Source of the DNA: Chitinophaga agrisoli
Lineage (GTDB): Bacteria; Bacteroidota; Bacteroidia; Chitinophagales; Chitinophagaceae
Direction of reading: 5' to 3'
Assembly (NCBI RefSeq): GCF_008386695.1
Contig: NZ_VUOC01000004.1
Span: forward strand, 62,001-126,000
Length of the DNA: 64,000 nucleotides
Part shown: in pieces, positions 17,927 through 27,101 of the stretch
Numbering within the stretch: the stretch's first letter is position 1
Layout: each line of letters opens with the position of its first letter
Translations under genes and position numbers: made by a program
The notes under the pieces: model-generated
What the model was told of the DNA's origin: nothing
Databases searched by the model: none
What the model saw: the letters and a program-made list of their open reading frames with translations, nothing else

Positions 17927-17970
17927 ATAATAGGTTTATTTAGATGAATGATAATTAGTGGGACGTTTCA

Positions 17971-18282
17971 TTACTGCCGCTGCGCCAGTGCGTTCTGGAT
18001 CTCGTTCTCCAGCAGGCCGCTGCCGCCGCCAAAGTGCCGGGTAATAACCGCCCTGGGCTGCAGGGCCCGTAGTTTGGCGGTTAATGCCGCAGCTTCCTGC
18101 GGAGTAACGCCTGCGCAAAACAATATGATATCAAATGTTTCCTGCTGGCAGGCCGCTACCGCTTCCGCGTCTGTTGTAACGGTTACGCCTGTGCGCTGTT
18201 CTTTAGCGTTCAACAACCGGTGTAACACGGTCATGATCTCTTCGTTGCGGCCTATTGCCAGTACTTTGATGGGTTGTTCCAT
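17971..18282 (-). CDS. degenerate receiver-like small protein
   Basis: A 103-residue protein with the strand-helix rhythm of a CheY receiver domain: VLAIGRNEEIM for strand 1 and FDIILFCAGV for strand 3. The acidic pair is replaced by Asn-Glu and the phospho-acceptor Asp by Cys, so ordinary phosphorylation is unlikely. No output domain is present. It sits 12 bases after the pirin gene and 44 bases before the dioxygenase gene. It may be a redox- or ligand-sensing pseudo-receiver, but this is speculation. Confidence 0.6.
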   Translation of the reverse strand: MEQPIKVLAIGRNEEIMTVLHRLLNAKEQRTGVTVTTDAEAVAACQQETFDIILFCAGVTPQEAAALTAKLRALQPRAVITRHFGGGSGLLENEIQNALAQRQ

Positions 18283-18293
18283 GATCCGTAGTA

Positions 18294-19016
18294 TTATTGA
18301 ATGTCCATAGGTACTTCCATGATCAGCAGCTCTGCCTGGTCATCGTTAGCGGTAATGTCTATCTTCCCTGCGTCTGCTATACCCAGTCCGTCGCGCTCGT
18401 TGAGGGTTTGACCATCTATGGTAAAGGATCCTTTGATCACAAAAGCATAGATGCCATTATCTGCTTTTTTAAGCTGATAGCTGGTCTGGAAACCTTTGTC
18501 AAAGATGCCCATATGGAACCAGGCATCCTGGTAGAGCCAGGTACCGGCATCGTCCGGGTTGGGGGATATTACCTGTTGCAGCTGGTTCTGACGGTCTGCC
18601 CGTTTCAGGGTTATCTGGTCATACCGGGGCGTTACGTTCAGCTGGTTAGGGAACAGCCAGATCTGGAGGAATTTCACGGGGCGTATCACATCGCCGTTAT
18701 ATTCGCTGTGGAATACGCCGGAGCCGGTGCTCATGACCTGTACATCGCCCTGGCGGATGATCTTGGTGTTACCCATATTATCCTTATGTTCCAGCACGCC
18801 TTCCAGGGGTATGCTGATGATCTCCATATTATCGTGCGGATGGGAGCCAAAGCCTTTGCCGCCTGCTACAAAATCGTCGTTCAGTACGCGCAGGGCGCCA
18901 AAATGTACCCGTTCCGGGTTATAATAATTAGCGAAGCTAAAGGTCTGATGTGAGTCTAACCAACCATGATTCGCGTGTCCGCGTGTATTTGCTGTATGTA
19001 GTGTGTGTGTTGCCAT
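18294..19016 (-). CDS. pirin family protein
   Basis: About 240 residues. The Met at 19016 is the true start, because family homology begins immediately (NHGWLDSHQTFSF). The metal site is in FGSHPHDNMEIISIPLEG, with HSEYNG downstream. Bacterial pirins are bicupin proteins; some have quercetin 2,3-dioxygenase activity. As first gene of a run with a receiver-like protein, a dioxygenase and a hydrolase, it fits an aromatic or electrophile response. A TACGTTGC box at 19045-19052 on the minus strand may be its -7 element. Confidence 0.85.
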   Translation of the reverse strand: MATHTLHTANTRGHANHGWLDSHQTFSFANYYNPERVHFGALRVLNDDFVAGGKGFGSHPHDNMEIISIPLEGVLEHKDNMGNTKIIRQGDVQVMSTGSGVFHSEYNGDVIRPVKFLQIWLFPNQLNVTPRYDQITLKRADRQNQLQQVISPNPDDAGTWLYQDAWFHMGIFDKGFQTSYQLKKADNGIYAFVIKGSFTIDGQTLNERDGLGIADAGKIDITANDDQAELLIMEVPMDIQ

Positions 19017-19075
19017 AACTTGTAATTTGATGACACAAATTTCAGCAACGTAAACTCCCTGGCCATTAATGTAGG

Positions 19076-19534
19076 TTAAGAAATTGAGCGGGTAGGGCGG
19101 GGGCGCTCTAAAAGGCTCAGTAATAGTAAGATAAACGCTATCAGCCCCAGGATGGCCACGATGGCGTGGGAATACTCCCATTGCAGCCTGAGCGCCGCCC
19201 AGTTTTCCGGCAGCTGGGTCCAGTTGGCGGTAGCCCGGTTTACCGGGAAGGTGAAGAAGAAGAACAGCAGCAGCATAGCGGCGCTGCACACCAGCGCGCC
19301 CAGGGTAAGGCGGAAAGCAGCGCCTTTTTCATGCAGCAGCTTTATGAATACCGCTACCAGGAAGCAGACCTGGAACGCGCCCAGCAAGGCCCAGCCCCGG
19401 TAGATCTGCTGCACCACAGCATAGTCCTGCTGCGGCATCTGCAGTTTCTGATACATTTCCAGCAGGTGGGCCATGGATGGCGATAGCGCCAGCATGGCAA
19501 ATAACAGGCTCAGGAAGGTGAATGTACGGTTCAT
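19076..19534 (-). CDS. four-helix membrane protein, DUF1772-like
   Basis: About 152 residues from the Met at 19534, which opens the first membrane helix. Four hydrophobic segments are visible, with FPVNRATANW and a later LPENWAALRLQWEYSHA. This PVN...W...W...R..W...H pattern is shared with DUF1772, a family related to anthrone oxygenase-like membrane proteins. Function is unknown. It is on the same strand as the pirin operon upstream side, separated by about 60 bases. Confidence 0.6.
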   Translation of the reverse strand: MNRTFTFLSLLFAMLALSPSMAHLLEMYQKLQMPQQDYAVVQQIYRGWALLGAFQVCFLVAVFIKLLHEKGAAFRLTLGALVCSAAMLLLFFFFTFPVNRATANWTQLPENWAALRLQWEYSHAIVAILGLIAFILLLLSLLERPRPTRSIS

Positions 19535-19596
19535 AACAGGTATACTGCCACAAATAACGTGCAAAGCATGTAAGATCATTATCCGATAGGGGCTGG

Positions 19597-20127
19597 TTAT
19601 TTATTGATCGCTATGATACGATACCCTGACTGATCAGTTTGGGTAAACCAGATAGCGCCGTTTCCGAGCATAGCGCCCTGGTAGTTACGGAAAATACGGT
19701 CCAGCCGCTGGCTGGCTACGATTTCCTTTAATTCCCGGTCAAATACCTGCGCATAATGCTGTTTAAACTGGGCAGCCGTTTTGTATTTACCCAGCGGGTA
19801 GCGGATGCTGGCGGCAATACTATCCACCTGGTCTGCACGTACCCATTCTTTAAAACGGGCCACAAAACGTTTAAACCCGGCAGGGTCTGTGAAGCCGGCA
19901 TCATCCCAGTTGGCAGGTTTACTGCCGTCTTCAAAAAGGGTATCCTGGGCCAGTAACTGCAGTCCGCTGGGGTCTTCCGGGGGCATGATGGCTGCCCGTG
20001 CAGGCGTATCCGTCAACACGGTATCTGTTAATACAGTATCCAGCCCGTCTGAGGGTTGCTGGGGACTGGGTTTAGGCTGACAGGCGGCCAGCAACAGGCA
20101 GAGAATAAGGGCCTTGGGTACGTACAT
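19597..20127 (-). CDS. lipoprotein of unknown function
   Basis: About 176 residues from the Met at 20127. It has a lipobox LLLAAC (Cys near residue 16), then a Pro/Ser tether and a short VLTDT duplication. The C-terminal 100 residues (from about FKRFVARFKEWV) look like a small alpha-beta domain of the type fused to periplasmic lipoproteins, possibly NTF2-like. No catalytic motif is seen. It precedes the DUF1772-like gene by 62 bases on the same strand. Confidence 0.6.
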   Translation of the reverse strand: MYVPKALILCLLLAACQPKPSPQQPSDGLDTVLTDTVLTDTPARAAIMPPEDPSGLQLLAQDTLFEDGSKPANWDDAGFTDPAGFKRFVARFKEWVRADQVDSIAASIRYPLGKYKTAAQFKQHYAQVFDRELKEIVASQRLDRIFRNYQGAMLGNGAIWFTQTDQSGYRIIAINK

Positions 20128-20205
20128 TATATGATGGTTTAAGCATAAAGATATCATGTATACAAACGGGGTGTTAAAATAGTTCTGTTTTTATACACTG
20201 TTATG

Positions 20206-20233
20206 TTGTTGCATTTAGCGAGCTTTACCTTGC
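20206..20233 (+). promoter_or_regulatory. promoter of the terpene synthase gene
   Basis: TTG at 20206-20208, a 17-bp spacer and TACCTTGC at 20226-20233 give a -33/-7 pair of the same TTGC variant as the cold-shock promoter. The start codon is 25 bases further. Confidence 0.55.
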
Positions 20234-20257
20234 AATAAATAGCTATAATGGAAAACT

Positions 20258-21226
20258 ATGAGCCCGATAACGATCCCACGCCTTTACTGCCCATTTACCC
20301 CCTCTGTTAACCCATTTGCGGCAGCTGTTACGATTCATACGGATGATTGGGTGCGCAGGTTTGGCCTCCATACCGGGGCTGCCTGGCAAAAGTACAAAGC
20401 CGACAACTTTACACAGCTCACTGCCCGTTTTTATACCACTGCCGGCCTGGAAAGACTGGCGGCTGCCAACGACCTGGTAGTGCTGTTATTTGCCGTGGAC
20501 GACCTGCTGGATGATCAGCTGCAGCGCTCCTCCCTGATACAGCAAAAGGAGCGCCTGCAGGCATTTATTGAGCAGGTGACCGCTATTACCAGCGGCGCTG
20601 CCCCGTCTGTTGCGCCGGATGCCATGCCCTGGCTGGCGGCACTGGCAGATGTGTGGGAACGGCTCTGCGCTTTTGGCCCGCCCCAATGGCAGCAGCAGTT
20701 TGCCAAAAGCATACTGAAGATGTTCCGGACCGCCATATGGGAGTTTGACAATGCCCGTGGCCAGCTGCCCACCATAGCCCAATACGTGGAGAAAAGGCAA
20801 TACCTGGGCGCTGCCTTCATTACCATTGGCATGATACAGGTGATAGAAGATATTCCCCTGCCGCCGGAAGTATTACAGCACCCCCGGGTACAGGAGATGG
20901 TAATGCTGTGCCGGAACATCATCTGCTGGGCCAATGACCTGTTTTCACTGGGTAAGGAACAGCAGCATGGCGATGGGCATAACCTGGTAACGCTGCTGCA
21001 AACGGAACGGAACCTTACGCAGGACGAAGCCATCCTTTGTACCACGGCCATGCATGACGCGGACATGTTTAAGTTCCTGCGCCTGTCTAAACAGCTGCCA
21101 TCGTTTGACGCCGCTACCAACAAACACCTGGAGCGGTATGCCGGTACGCTTAACCGCCATATCCGGGGCAATGTGGACTGGAGCGTACAGGACACAAAGC
21201 GGTATAGTTTTGTTTATGGGAAATAG
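20258..21226 (+). CDS. class I terpene synthase
   Basis: A 322-residue single-domain class I terpene cyclase. It has the Asp-rich motif DDLLDD (81-86), the NSE triad in NDLFSLGKE (N226, S230, E234), an Arg at 180 exactly 46 residues before the triad in the place of the pyrophosphate sensor, and the terminal RY pair (R315-Y316). All metal-binding positions are intact, so it is predicted active, probably on farnesyl or geranylgeranyl diphosphate. The product is not predictable. No prenyltransferase, P450 or methyltransferase is adjacent. Confidence 0.9.
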   Translation: MSPITIPRLYCPFTPSVNPFAAAVTIHTDDWVRRFGLHTGAAWQKYKADNFTQLTARFYTTAGLERLAAANDLVVLLFAVDDLLDDQLQRSSLIQQKERLQAFIEQVTAITSGAAPSVAPDAMPWLAALADVWERLCAFGPPQWQQQFAKSILKMFRTAIWEFDNARGQLPTIAQYVEKRQYLGAAFITIGMIQVIEDIPLPPEVLQHPRVQEMVMLCRNIICWANDLFSLGKEQQHGDGHNLVTLLQTERNLTQDEAILCTTAMHDADMFKFLRLSKQLPSFDAATNKHLERYAGTLNRHIRGNVDWSVQDTKRYSFVYGK

Positions 21227-21332
21227 GGGATAACGGCTAAGGGCATACTGAATTTCAGATCATTACGGTGAACAACGCCGGTTTGTTAGTAAACGGTCTG
21301 CATATGGCTGCCGTAGCGGACGATCCATGCTG

Positions 21333-22223
21333 TTAAATAAACGTGCGCGTACCGGATGACAGGCTCTCACGGAACATTTTTGGCGTGCAGCCTTTCTTCT
21401 TTTTAAACAGGCGGTTAAAATTGGAGATATTATTAAAACCGCATTTGTAGGATATTTCCGCTACGGCATGTGTGGTATTTACCAGCATGCGGCAGGCATG
21501 GCCCAGGCGGATCTCGTTCAGGCTGTCTATAAAAGTATTGCCGGTACATTTCTTTATAAAACGGCTAAACGATACTTCCGTCATGCTTACCAGTTTGGCC
21601 ACATCCGTAAGGCTGATGGCCTTATCGTAATTGTTGTTCATATATTCAAAAGCGGTTTCTATACGCCGGCTGTTGTGGTTGAACAGACCTTTGTGAAAAG
21701 TACTGTCTGAGAGCGTGCGCATGTTACGGGAAATGGACAGATCGTGCAGGATAGACATGAGCTCCAGCACGGAGTCGAAACCGGTTTTCTGGTTTAGCGT
21801 GAGCAGCCGGGGCGTTAACTGCTTTATGGTATCCCTGGAAAAGAGGAGGCCGTTGGCCGCTTTCTCAAACATCACCCGCATAAAACTCAGCTGATTCTTG
21901 CGCAGCAGCCTATCATCAAACAGGTCGCGATGGAACTGGATGGTGATCTCTGTGATCTCCTTGCTTTTGCACTCATGCGTAAACCAGCCATGGCTCAGGT
22001 TGGGGCCTACCAATACTAATTCTTCCGCTTCAATAGTATCGATATGATCCCCCACGATACGTTGCGCGCCGGGCGCCTGCAGGATCAGGTTCAGCTCAAA
22101 CTCCTCGTGGTAATGCAGTGGAAAGTCGAATTTCTGTTTGGTACGGGCAAAGATCATGAAACAATCGCTTTGCGTAAGCGGGGTGATCTCCCGCAGGATA
22201 CTCTTACTGATGGTATGATTCAT
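21333..22223 (-). CDS. AraC-family regulator of the mannan locus
   Basis: About 296 residues from the Met at 22223. The N-terminal cupin begins near FPLHYHEEFELNLI, and the C-terminal double helix-turn-helix carries ISLTDVAKLVSM and EISYKCGFNNISNFNRLFKK. A perfect minus-strand -7 box (TATATTTG, 22246-22253) lies 23 bases upstream, so the longer frame from 22304 is excluded. It is divergent from the mannan operon and is probably its sugar-responsive activator. Confidence 0.85.
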   Translation of the reverse strand: MNHTISKSILREITPLTQSDCFMIFARTKQKFDFPLHYHEEFELNLILQAPGAQRIVGDHIDTIEAEELVLVGPNLSHGWFTHECKSKEITEITIQFHRDLFDDRLLRKNQLSFMRVMFEKAANGLLFSRDTIKQLTPRLLTLNQKTGFDSVLELMSILHDLSISRNMRTLSDSTFHKGLFNHNSRRIETAFEYMNNNYDKAISLTDVAKLVSMTEVSFSRFIKKCTGNTFIDSLNEIRLGHACRMLVNTTHAVAEISYKCGFNNISNFNRLFKKKKGCTPKMFRESLSSGTRTFI

Positions 22224-22245
22224 AACGTGGGAGAGTTGGATATAC

Positions 22246-22253
22246 CAAATATA
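22246..22253 (-). promoter_or_regulatory. -7 box of the AraC regulator
   Basis: TATATTTG on the minus strand, a full match to TAnnTTTG, lies 23 bases before the chosen start. No -33 TTTG is seen at the normal distance, as expected if an activator is needed. Confidence 0.55.
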
Positions 22254-22470
22254 ACGGATAAAATAATACCATGATCGCCCGCTGCAAGACAACTTCAGTA
22301 GCACAGGCGTTTACAAGAATAGCTTTATAATAAGGTGGAAGAATGCGCATAACAAGATAAAAAAGTACAATTAGTGAGTATGTATTAAGACTAGATTTGG
22401 TTCAAATTCTTACGTTATGGAGAAGCATATTTTCTGCGGGGATTTTGTTATTTTGAATTAGTGAAACGTT

Positions 22471-22863
22471 ATGGCGCCGTACCACCTGCGGTTGGAGGCC
22501 TATGATCCGGCACAATCCATGAATATTGCAGGTTTTGGCCTGTATCAATACAGTAATGCGGCAGACTATCAGCGCCTGTTGCGGGAGCGCCTGCAAATAT
22601 TGGAGGGTGTAGCAGCAGCACATGGTAAGATCCCGGCATTAACAGAAACAGGCGCGGAGCAGATACCGCAGCCAACCTGGTGGACGGAGACGCTGCTGCC
22701 GGTGTTAAAAGCGCACCCGGTATCTTATGTGCTGATATGGCGGAATGGCCGGCAGGATCATTACTATGCGCCCTACCCCGGACAGGCCAGTGCGGAAGAT
22801 TTCCGGCGGTTTTATGCAGATAAAAGCACGCTCTTCCTGTCGGAAATAAAAAGTAAAAAATAA
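22471..22863 (+). pseudogene. manA: C-terminal remnant of a GH26 beta-mannanase
   Basis: The 130-residue frame aligns by eye with the last third of ManA-type GH26 mannanases: a GLYQY segment, KIPALTETG containing the catalytic nucleophile Glu (about residue 59), TWWTETLLPVL, SYVLIWRN and YYAPYPGQ. The signal peptide and the barrel half with the acid/base Glu are missing. An in-frame TGA at 22462-22464 excludes a longer protein, and the preceding 240 bases are AT-rich and non-coding. It keeps an open frame and ends 3 bases before the symporter gene, so it still heads the operon. Mannan cleavage is not expected. Confidence 0.8.
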
Positions 22864-22866
22864 CAA

Positions 22867-24738
22867 ATGAAGTTAGCAAGCATCGATCTTATCATCATCC
22901 TGGTTTATCTGCTGGCCACTATCGTTATCGGCATCATCCTCAAGAAAAAAGCAAAACAAAGCAAGGACGCTTATATGCTGGGCGGCAAATCCCTGCCCTG
23001 GTATTTACTGGGCCTCTCCAATGCGTCGGATATGTTTGATATTTCCGGCACTATGTGGATGGTGACGCTGGCATTTGTGTACGGGCTCAAAAGCATCTGG
23101 ATCCCCTGGTTATGGCCATCCTTTAACCAGGTGTTTATGATGGTATACCTGTCTGACTGGCTGCGGCGCTCCAATGTAACCACAGGGGCGGAATGGATCA
23201 GCACACGATTTGGCGAAGGACGTGGCACGGCTTTATCCCATACGATCGTGGTGGTGTTTGCCCTGATCAGCTGCCTGGGTTTCCTGGCTTATGGTTTTAT
23301 AGGGCTGGGCAAGTTTGTGGAGATCTTTGTACCCTGGACGGCCGTGCAGCCTTATATACCTTTTGAAGTACCAGCGGCCTATGTGCCGCATTTCTACGGC
23401 ATCCTGTTCACCCTGTTTGCTGTGTTCTATGCGGTAATGGGCGGTATGACAAGCGTGGTGTGGGCTGATGTGCTGAAGTACCTGATCATGAGCGTGGCAG
23501 CGGTGACCATTGCGATCATTGCTTACCATAACCTGGCGGGCAAACAGCTACCGGTACCGGAAGGCTGGCTCAATCCTTTTTTCGGGTGGCGGCTGGAGTT
23601 GAACTGGAGCCGGATCATCCCGGAGGTAAATGATAAGATCAGAAGCGATGGCTTTTCCCTCTTTAGTATATTCTTTACGATGGTGGTGTTTAAAGGTATC
23701 CTGGCCAGTCTGGCCGGGCCTGCGCCAAATTATGATATGCAGAAGATCCTCTCTACCCGTTCCCCCCGGGAGGCCTCCATGATGAGCGGTATTGTATCCG
23801 TGGTGCTGATACCCGTGCGGTATGCCATGATCATCGGCTTTGCCGTGCTGGCCCTGCTGTACTACAACCAGCTGGACCTGACGACTGCACAGGGTATCGA
23901 TTTTGAGAAGATCCTGCCCTCCGCTATCTACAATTTTGTGCCGGTAGGCCTCACCGGGCTGTTGCTGGCAGGGTTGCTGGCAGCGTTCATGGGCACTTTT
24001 GCCGGTACGCTCAATGCCGCGCAGGCTTATGTAGTAAATGATATCTATCTCAAGTACATACGGCCCAATGCCTCCAACCGCAGTATAGCGGGAATGAATT
24101 ATCTATCCGGTATCATCGTTACGCTGGTCAGCATTGTACTGGGGCTGTTTGCCCGGGATGTGAACAGCATCCTGCAATGGATCGTATCTGCCCTGTATGG
24201 CGGTTATGTAGCAGCCAATGTATTAAAATGGCATTGGTGGCGTTTTAATGGTAACGGCTTTTTCTGGGGCATGCTGGCCGGTATTGTACCGGCGCTTATT
24301 TGTCCGCATATCTTCCCGGATACCCTGGGGCTGTACTATTTTCCCCTCATCTTCGTGCTTTCTGTAGCAGGCTGTATCCTTGGCGCGTATGCAGCGCCGG
24401 CCACGGATATGGAAACGCTGAAACATTTTTACCGTACGGTACGGCCCTGGGGCTACTGGCAGCCGGTGCATGCGCTGGTGGTGGCGGACGATCCCGGGTT
24501 TACCGCCAATAAACGTTTTGGGGCAGACATGTTCAATGTGCTGATGGGTATTACGGCGCAGATCTGCCTCACCTTATTGCCCATTTATGCCGTGCTGGCC
24601 ATGCAGCTGCCCTTGATCATTACCATTGTCATACTGGCCACAGTATGCTTCATATTAAAACAAACCTGGTGGAAACACCTGGATGAGCAAAAGAAAAACC
24701 CAATGCGCAAAACACAACGTTATGAAACACTTTACTGA
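22867..24738 (+). CDS. SSS-family sodium:solute symporter of the mannan operon
   Basis: A 623-residue protein with 14 or so membrane helices. The N-terminal LASIDLIIILVYLLATI and the early SLPWYLLGLSNASDM segment are typical of solute:sodium symporters. In the equivalent Bacteroides operon this gene imports mannobiose or related disaccharides across the inner membrane. Here it follows the GH26 remnant by 3 bases and overlaps the GH130 gene by 17 bases, so it should feed that phosphorylase pathway. Specificity is inferred from context. Confidence 0.85.
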   Translation: MKLASIDLIIILVYLLATIVIGIILKKKAKQSKDAYMLGGKSLPWYLLGLSNASDMFDISGTMWMVTLAFVYGLKSIWIPWLWPSFNQVFMMVYLSDWLRRSNVTTGAEWISTRFGEGRGTALSHTIVVVFALISCLGFLAYGFIGLGKFVEIFVPWTAVQPYIPFEVPAAYVPHFYGILFTLFAVFYAVMGGMTSVVWADVLKYLIMSVAAVTIAIIAYHNLAGKQLPVPEGWLNPFFGWRLELNWSRIIPEVNDKIRSDGFSLFSIFFTMVVFKGILASLAGPAPNYDMQKILSTRSPREASMMSGIVSVVLIPVRYAMIIGFAVLALLYYNQLDLTTAQGIDFEKILPSAIYNFVPVGLTGLLLAGLLAAFMGTFAGTLNAAQAYVVNDIYLKYIRPNASNRSIAGMNYLSGIIVTLVSIVLGLFARDVNSILQWIVSALYGGYVAANVLKWHWWRFNGNGFFWGMLAGIVPALICPHIFPDTLGLYYFPLIFVLSVAGCILGAYAAPATDMETLKHFYRTVRPWGYWQPVHALVVADDPGFTANKRFGADMFNVLMGITAQICLTLLPIYAVLAMQLPLIITIVILATVCFILKQTWWKHLDEQKKNPMRKTQRYETLY

Positions 24739-25924
24739 AAGACTGGCCGGATTACGGCAGCATCATGAGGCGCTAATTACCCGGCCCAACGAAATAATAA
24801 CACCCGGCAACGGCGTATATGACCGTTACCGCTACCCGGTACTGACCAGCGCGCACACCCCATTGTACTGGCGTTATGATCTGGACCCCGCCACCAATCC
24901 ATACCTGATGGAGCGTTTTGGCATCAATGCCGCTTTTAATGCAGGCGCTATTAAATGGGAGGGGCAATACCTGCTCATGGCCCGGGTAGAAGGGGTAGAC
25001 CGTAAATCCTTTTTTGCCATTGCCGCCAGTGATAATGGGATAGATAATTTCCGTTTCTGGGAATATCCCTCCCTGATACCGGAAACGGCAGACCCGGATA
25101 TCAATATTTATGACATGCGGCTCATCGCGCATGAAGATGGTTATATTTATGGTGTGTTCTGCACGGAGCGGCGGGACCCGTCAGCCCCGGCATACGACCA
25201 ATCTGCCGCGCTGGCCAGCTGCGGTATTGTACGCAGCCGGGACCTGCAGCATTGGGAGCGCCTGCCGGACCTGCAAACGCCCTCGCCCCAGCAGCGTAAT
25301 GTAGTATTACACCCGGAGCTGGTAAATGGCCGTTATGCTTTTTATACCCGCCCGCAGGATGGTTTTATAGACGCCGGCACCGGTGGTGGCATTGGCTTTG
25401 GTTATTGTAATGACATTACGCAGCCGGTGATCCGCGAAGAAAGTATACTGGATGGTAAGGCCTACCACACCGTGTACGAAGCCAAGAACGGCCTGGGCCC
25501 GGCGCCCATTAAAACGCCGCAGGGATGGCTACACCTGGCGCATGGCGTACGCAACACAGCCGCCGGACTACGGTATGTGCTGTACCTGTTCCTGACGGAC
25601 CTGCAGGACCTGGCACGCATCACCCACAAACCCGCCGGCTATTTCCTGGCGCCGGAAGGGGAGGAGCGGATTGGCGATGTATCCAACGTGGTGTTCTCTA
25701 ATGGCTGGATAGCGGATGAGGATGGAAAAGTGTTTATCTATTACGGCTCTTCTGACACGCGTATGCATGTAGCCGTTAGCACCCTGAGCCAGTTGCTGGA
25801 CTATGTGACGCACACGCCAACAGACGGCGGCCGGTCTGCGGAAACCGTTAATACCGTGTACCGCATCATCAACAAAAATAAACAATACCTTTCGCATGCA
25901 AACGCCGCTTATTCGTTACCGTGA
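24722..25924 (+). CDS. 4-O-beta-D-mannosyl-D-glucose phosphorylase, GH130
   Basis: About 400 residues. The ATG at 24722 lies inside the end of the symporter gene and matches the usual family start. GH130 subfamily 1 signatures are visible: FNAGAIKWEGQYLLMARVEG (about 74-93) and the catalytic Asp region VDRKSFF (about 95), plus HPELVNGRYAFYTRPQDG and YEAKNGLGPAP. It should phosphorolyse mannosyl-glucose into mannose 1-phosphate and glucose in the cytoplasm. Its substrate is made by the epimerase encoded next, with a 29-base overlap. Confidence 0.9.
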   Translation: MKHFTERLAGLRQHHEALITRPNEIITPGNGVYDRYRYPVLTSAHTPLYWRYDLDPATNPYLMERFGINAAFNAGAIKWEGQYLLMARVEGVDRKSFFAIAASDNGIDNFRFWEYPSLIPETADPDINIYDMRLIAHEDGYIYGVFCTERRDPSAPAYDQSAALASCGIVRSRDLQHWERLPDLQTPSPQQRNVVLHPELVNGRYAFYTRPQDGFIDAGTGGGIGFGYCNDITQPVIREESILDGKAYHTVYEAKNGLGPAPIKTPQGWLHLAHGVRNTAAGLRYVLYLFLTDLQDLARITHKPAGYFLAPEGEERIGDVSNVVFSNGWIADEDGKVFIYYGSSDTRMHVAVSTLSQLLDYVTHTPTDGGRSAETVNTVYRIINKNKQYLSHANAAYSLP

Positions 25925-27101
25925 GGAAGTAAAGCAGGAGCTCTATAATATTCTCCGGTACTGGCAATCCCATATGGTAGATAAGGAGCAGGGCGGTTTC
26001 TATGGCGCCATCAACAACGCCAACGAAGTGCAGCCCAACGCTGCCAAAGGCCTGGTACTCAACAGCCGCATCCTGTGGACCTTCTCCGCGGCCTACGGTT
26101 TTGACCAGCACAAGGAATGGCTGCCATTGGCAGAGCGGGCCTATGATTACCTGCAGCAGCATTTCCGGGATATGCAGTATGGCGGCCTTTACTGGTCTGT
26201 GGATGCCCAGGGCAAACCATTGGATACCCGTAAACAGATCTATGGCGAGGTATTCGCCATTTACGCACTGAGCGAATACTACCGGCGCACGCAGCAGCAG
26301 GAAGCCCTGAACTGGGCCATAGCGCTATACAAGCTGGTAGAACGGTATAGCTTTGACCCGCTTCGCAAAGGTTACCTGGATGCCTTTACCCGCGAATGGC
26401 AGCTAACGGCAGACACACAGCTGAGCAATCAAAAAGAGCATGCGGATAAAACCATGAACACCCATCTGCATATCCTGGAGGCCTATACGAACCTGTACCG
26501 GGTATGGCCGGATGCAGGCCTGCGCACGCAACTCTATTATCTGATCAAAGTATTTACAGATCACATCATCCACCCCCAGACCCATCACCAGGTCCTTTTC
26601 TTTGACGCCCAATGGCAGCACCCCTCCACTGTATTTTCTTACGGACATGATATCGAAGCCGCCTGGTTATTGCCGGAGGCTGCGGACCTGTTACATGACA
26701 GCGAGCTTACCCAGCAGATAAGGGCGGTGAGCATGGCGCTCACCAATGCCGCCGCAGAAGGGCTGGATAAAACCGGCGGCCTTCGTAATGAATACGAGCC
26801 AGCCACCCAACATATGGATGCAGATAAACACTGGTGGGTACAGGCAGAGGCCATGGTAGGTTTTATGAACGCTTACCAGCAAAGCGGGCAGGAGCAATAC
26901 CTGCAACAATCCCTGCACTGCTGGGACTTTGTGAAACAGTATATCATCGACAAAAAAGAAGGTGAATGGTATTGGGGCGTAACGGGCGATCTGCAGGTAA
27001 TGGCCCGCCAGGATAAAGCCGGTTTCTGGAAATGCCCTTACCATAACAGCCGGGCATGCCTGGAGATCATTCACCGGGTAGGTGAGGAGCTTAAAGGGTA
27101 G
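25896..27101 (+). CDS. ce: cellobiose 2-epimerase
   Basis: A 401-residue (alpha/alpha)6-barrel protein of the N-acylglucosamine 2-epimerase fold. The family catalytic histidines fall at H251 (SYGHDIEAAWLL) and H383 (CPYHNSRA); HADKTMNTHLHILEAY (182-197) and WWVQAEAMVG are also conserved. It converts mannobiose to mannosyl-glucose (and cellobiose to glucosyl-mannose) for the GH130 enzyme encoded just upstream. Overlapping reading frames indicate a coupled operon. Confidence 0.9.
   Translation: MQTPLIRYREEVKQELYNILRYWQSHMVDKEQGGFYGAINNANEVQPNAAKGLVLNSRILWTFSAAYGFDQHKEWLPLAERAYDYLQQHFRDMQYGGLYWSVDAQGKPLDTRKQIYGEVFAIYALSEYYRRTQQQEALNWAIALYKLVERYSFDPLRKGYLDAFTREWQLTADTQLSNQKEHADKTMNTHLHILEAYTNLYRVWPDAGLRTQLYYLIKVFTDHIIHPQTHHQVLFFDAQWQHPSTVFSYGHDIEAAWLLPEAADLLHDSELTQQIRAVSMALTNAAAEGLDKTGGLRNEYEPATQHMDADKHWWVQAEAMVGFMNAYQQSGQEQYLQQSLHCWDFVKQYIIDKKEGEWYWGVTGDLQVMARQDKAGFWKCPYHNSRACLEIIHRVGEELKG

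Noticed and set aside
22395-22411. GGTTCAAATTC, resembling a tRNA T-arm
   Set aside because: No matching acceptor, D-arm or anticodon stem is present around it.
22469-22879. Minus-strand frame opposite the GH26 remnant
   Set aside because: Composition is irregular and no family is seen, while the plus strand shows clear GH26 motifs.
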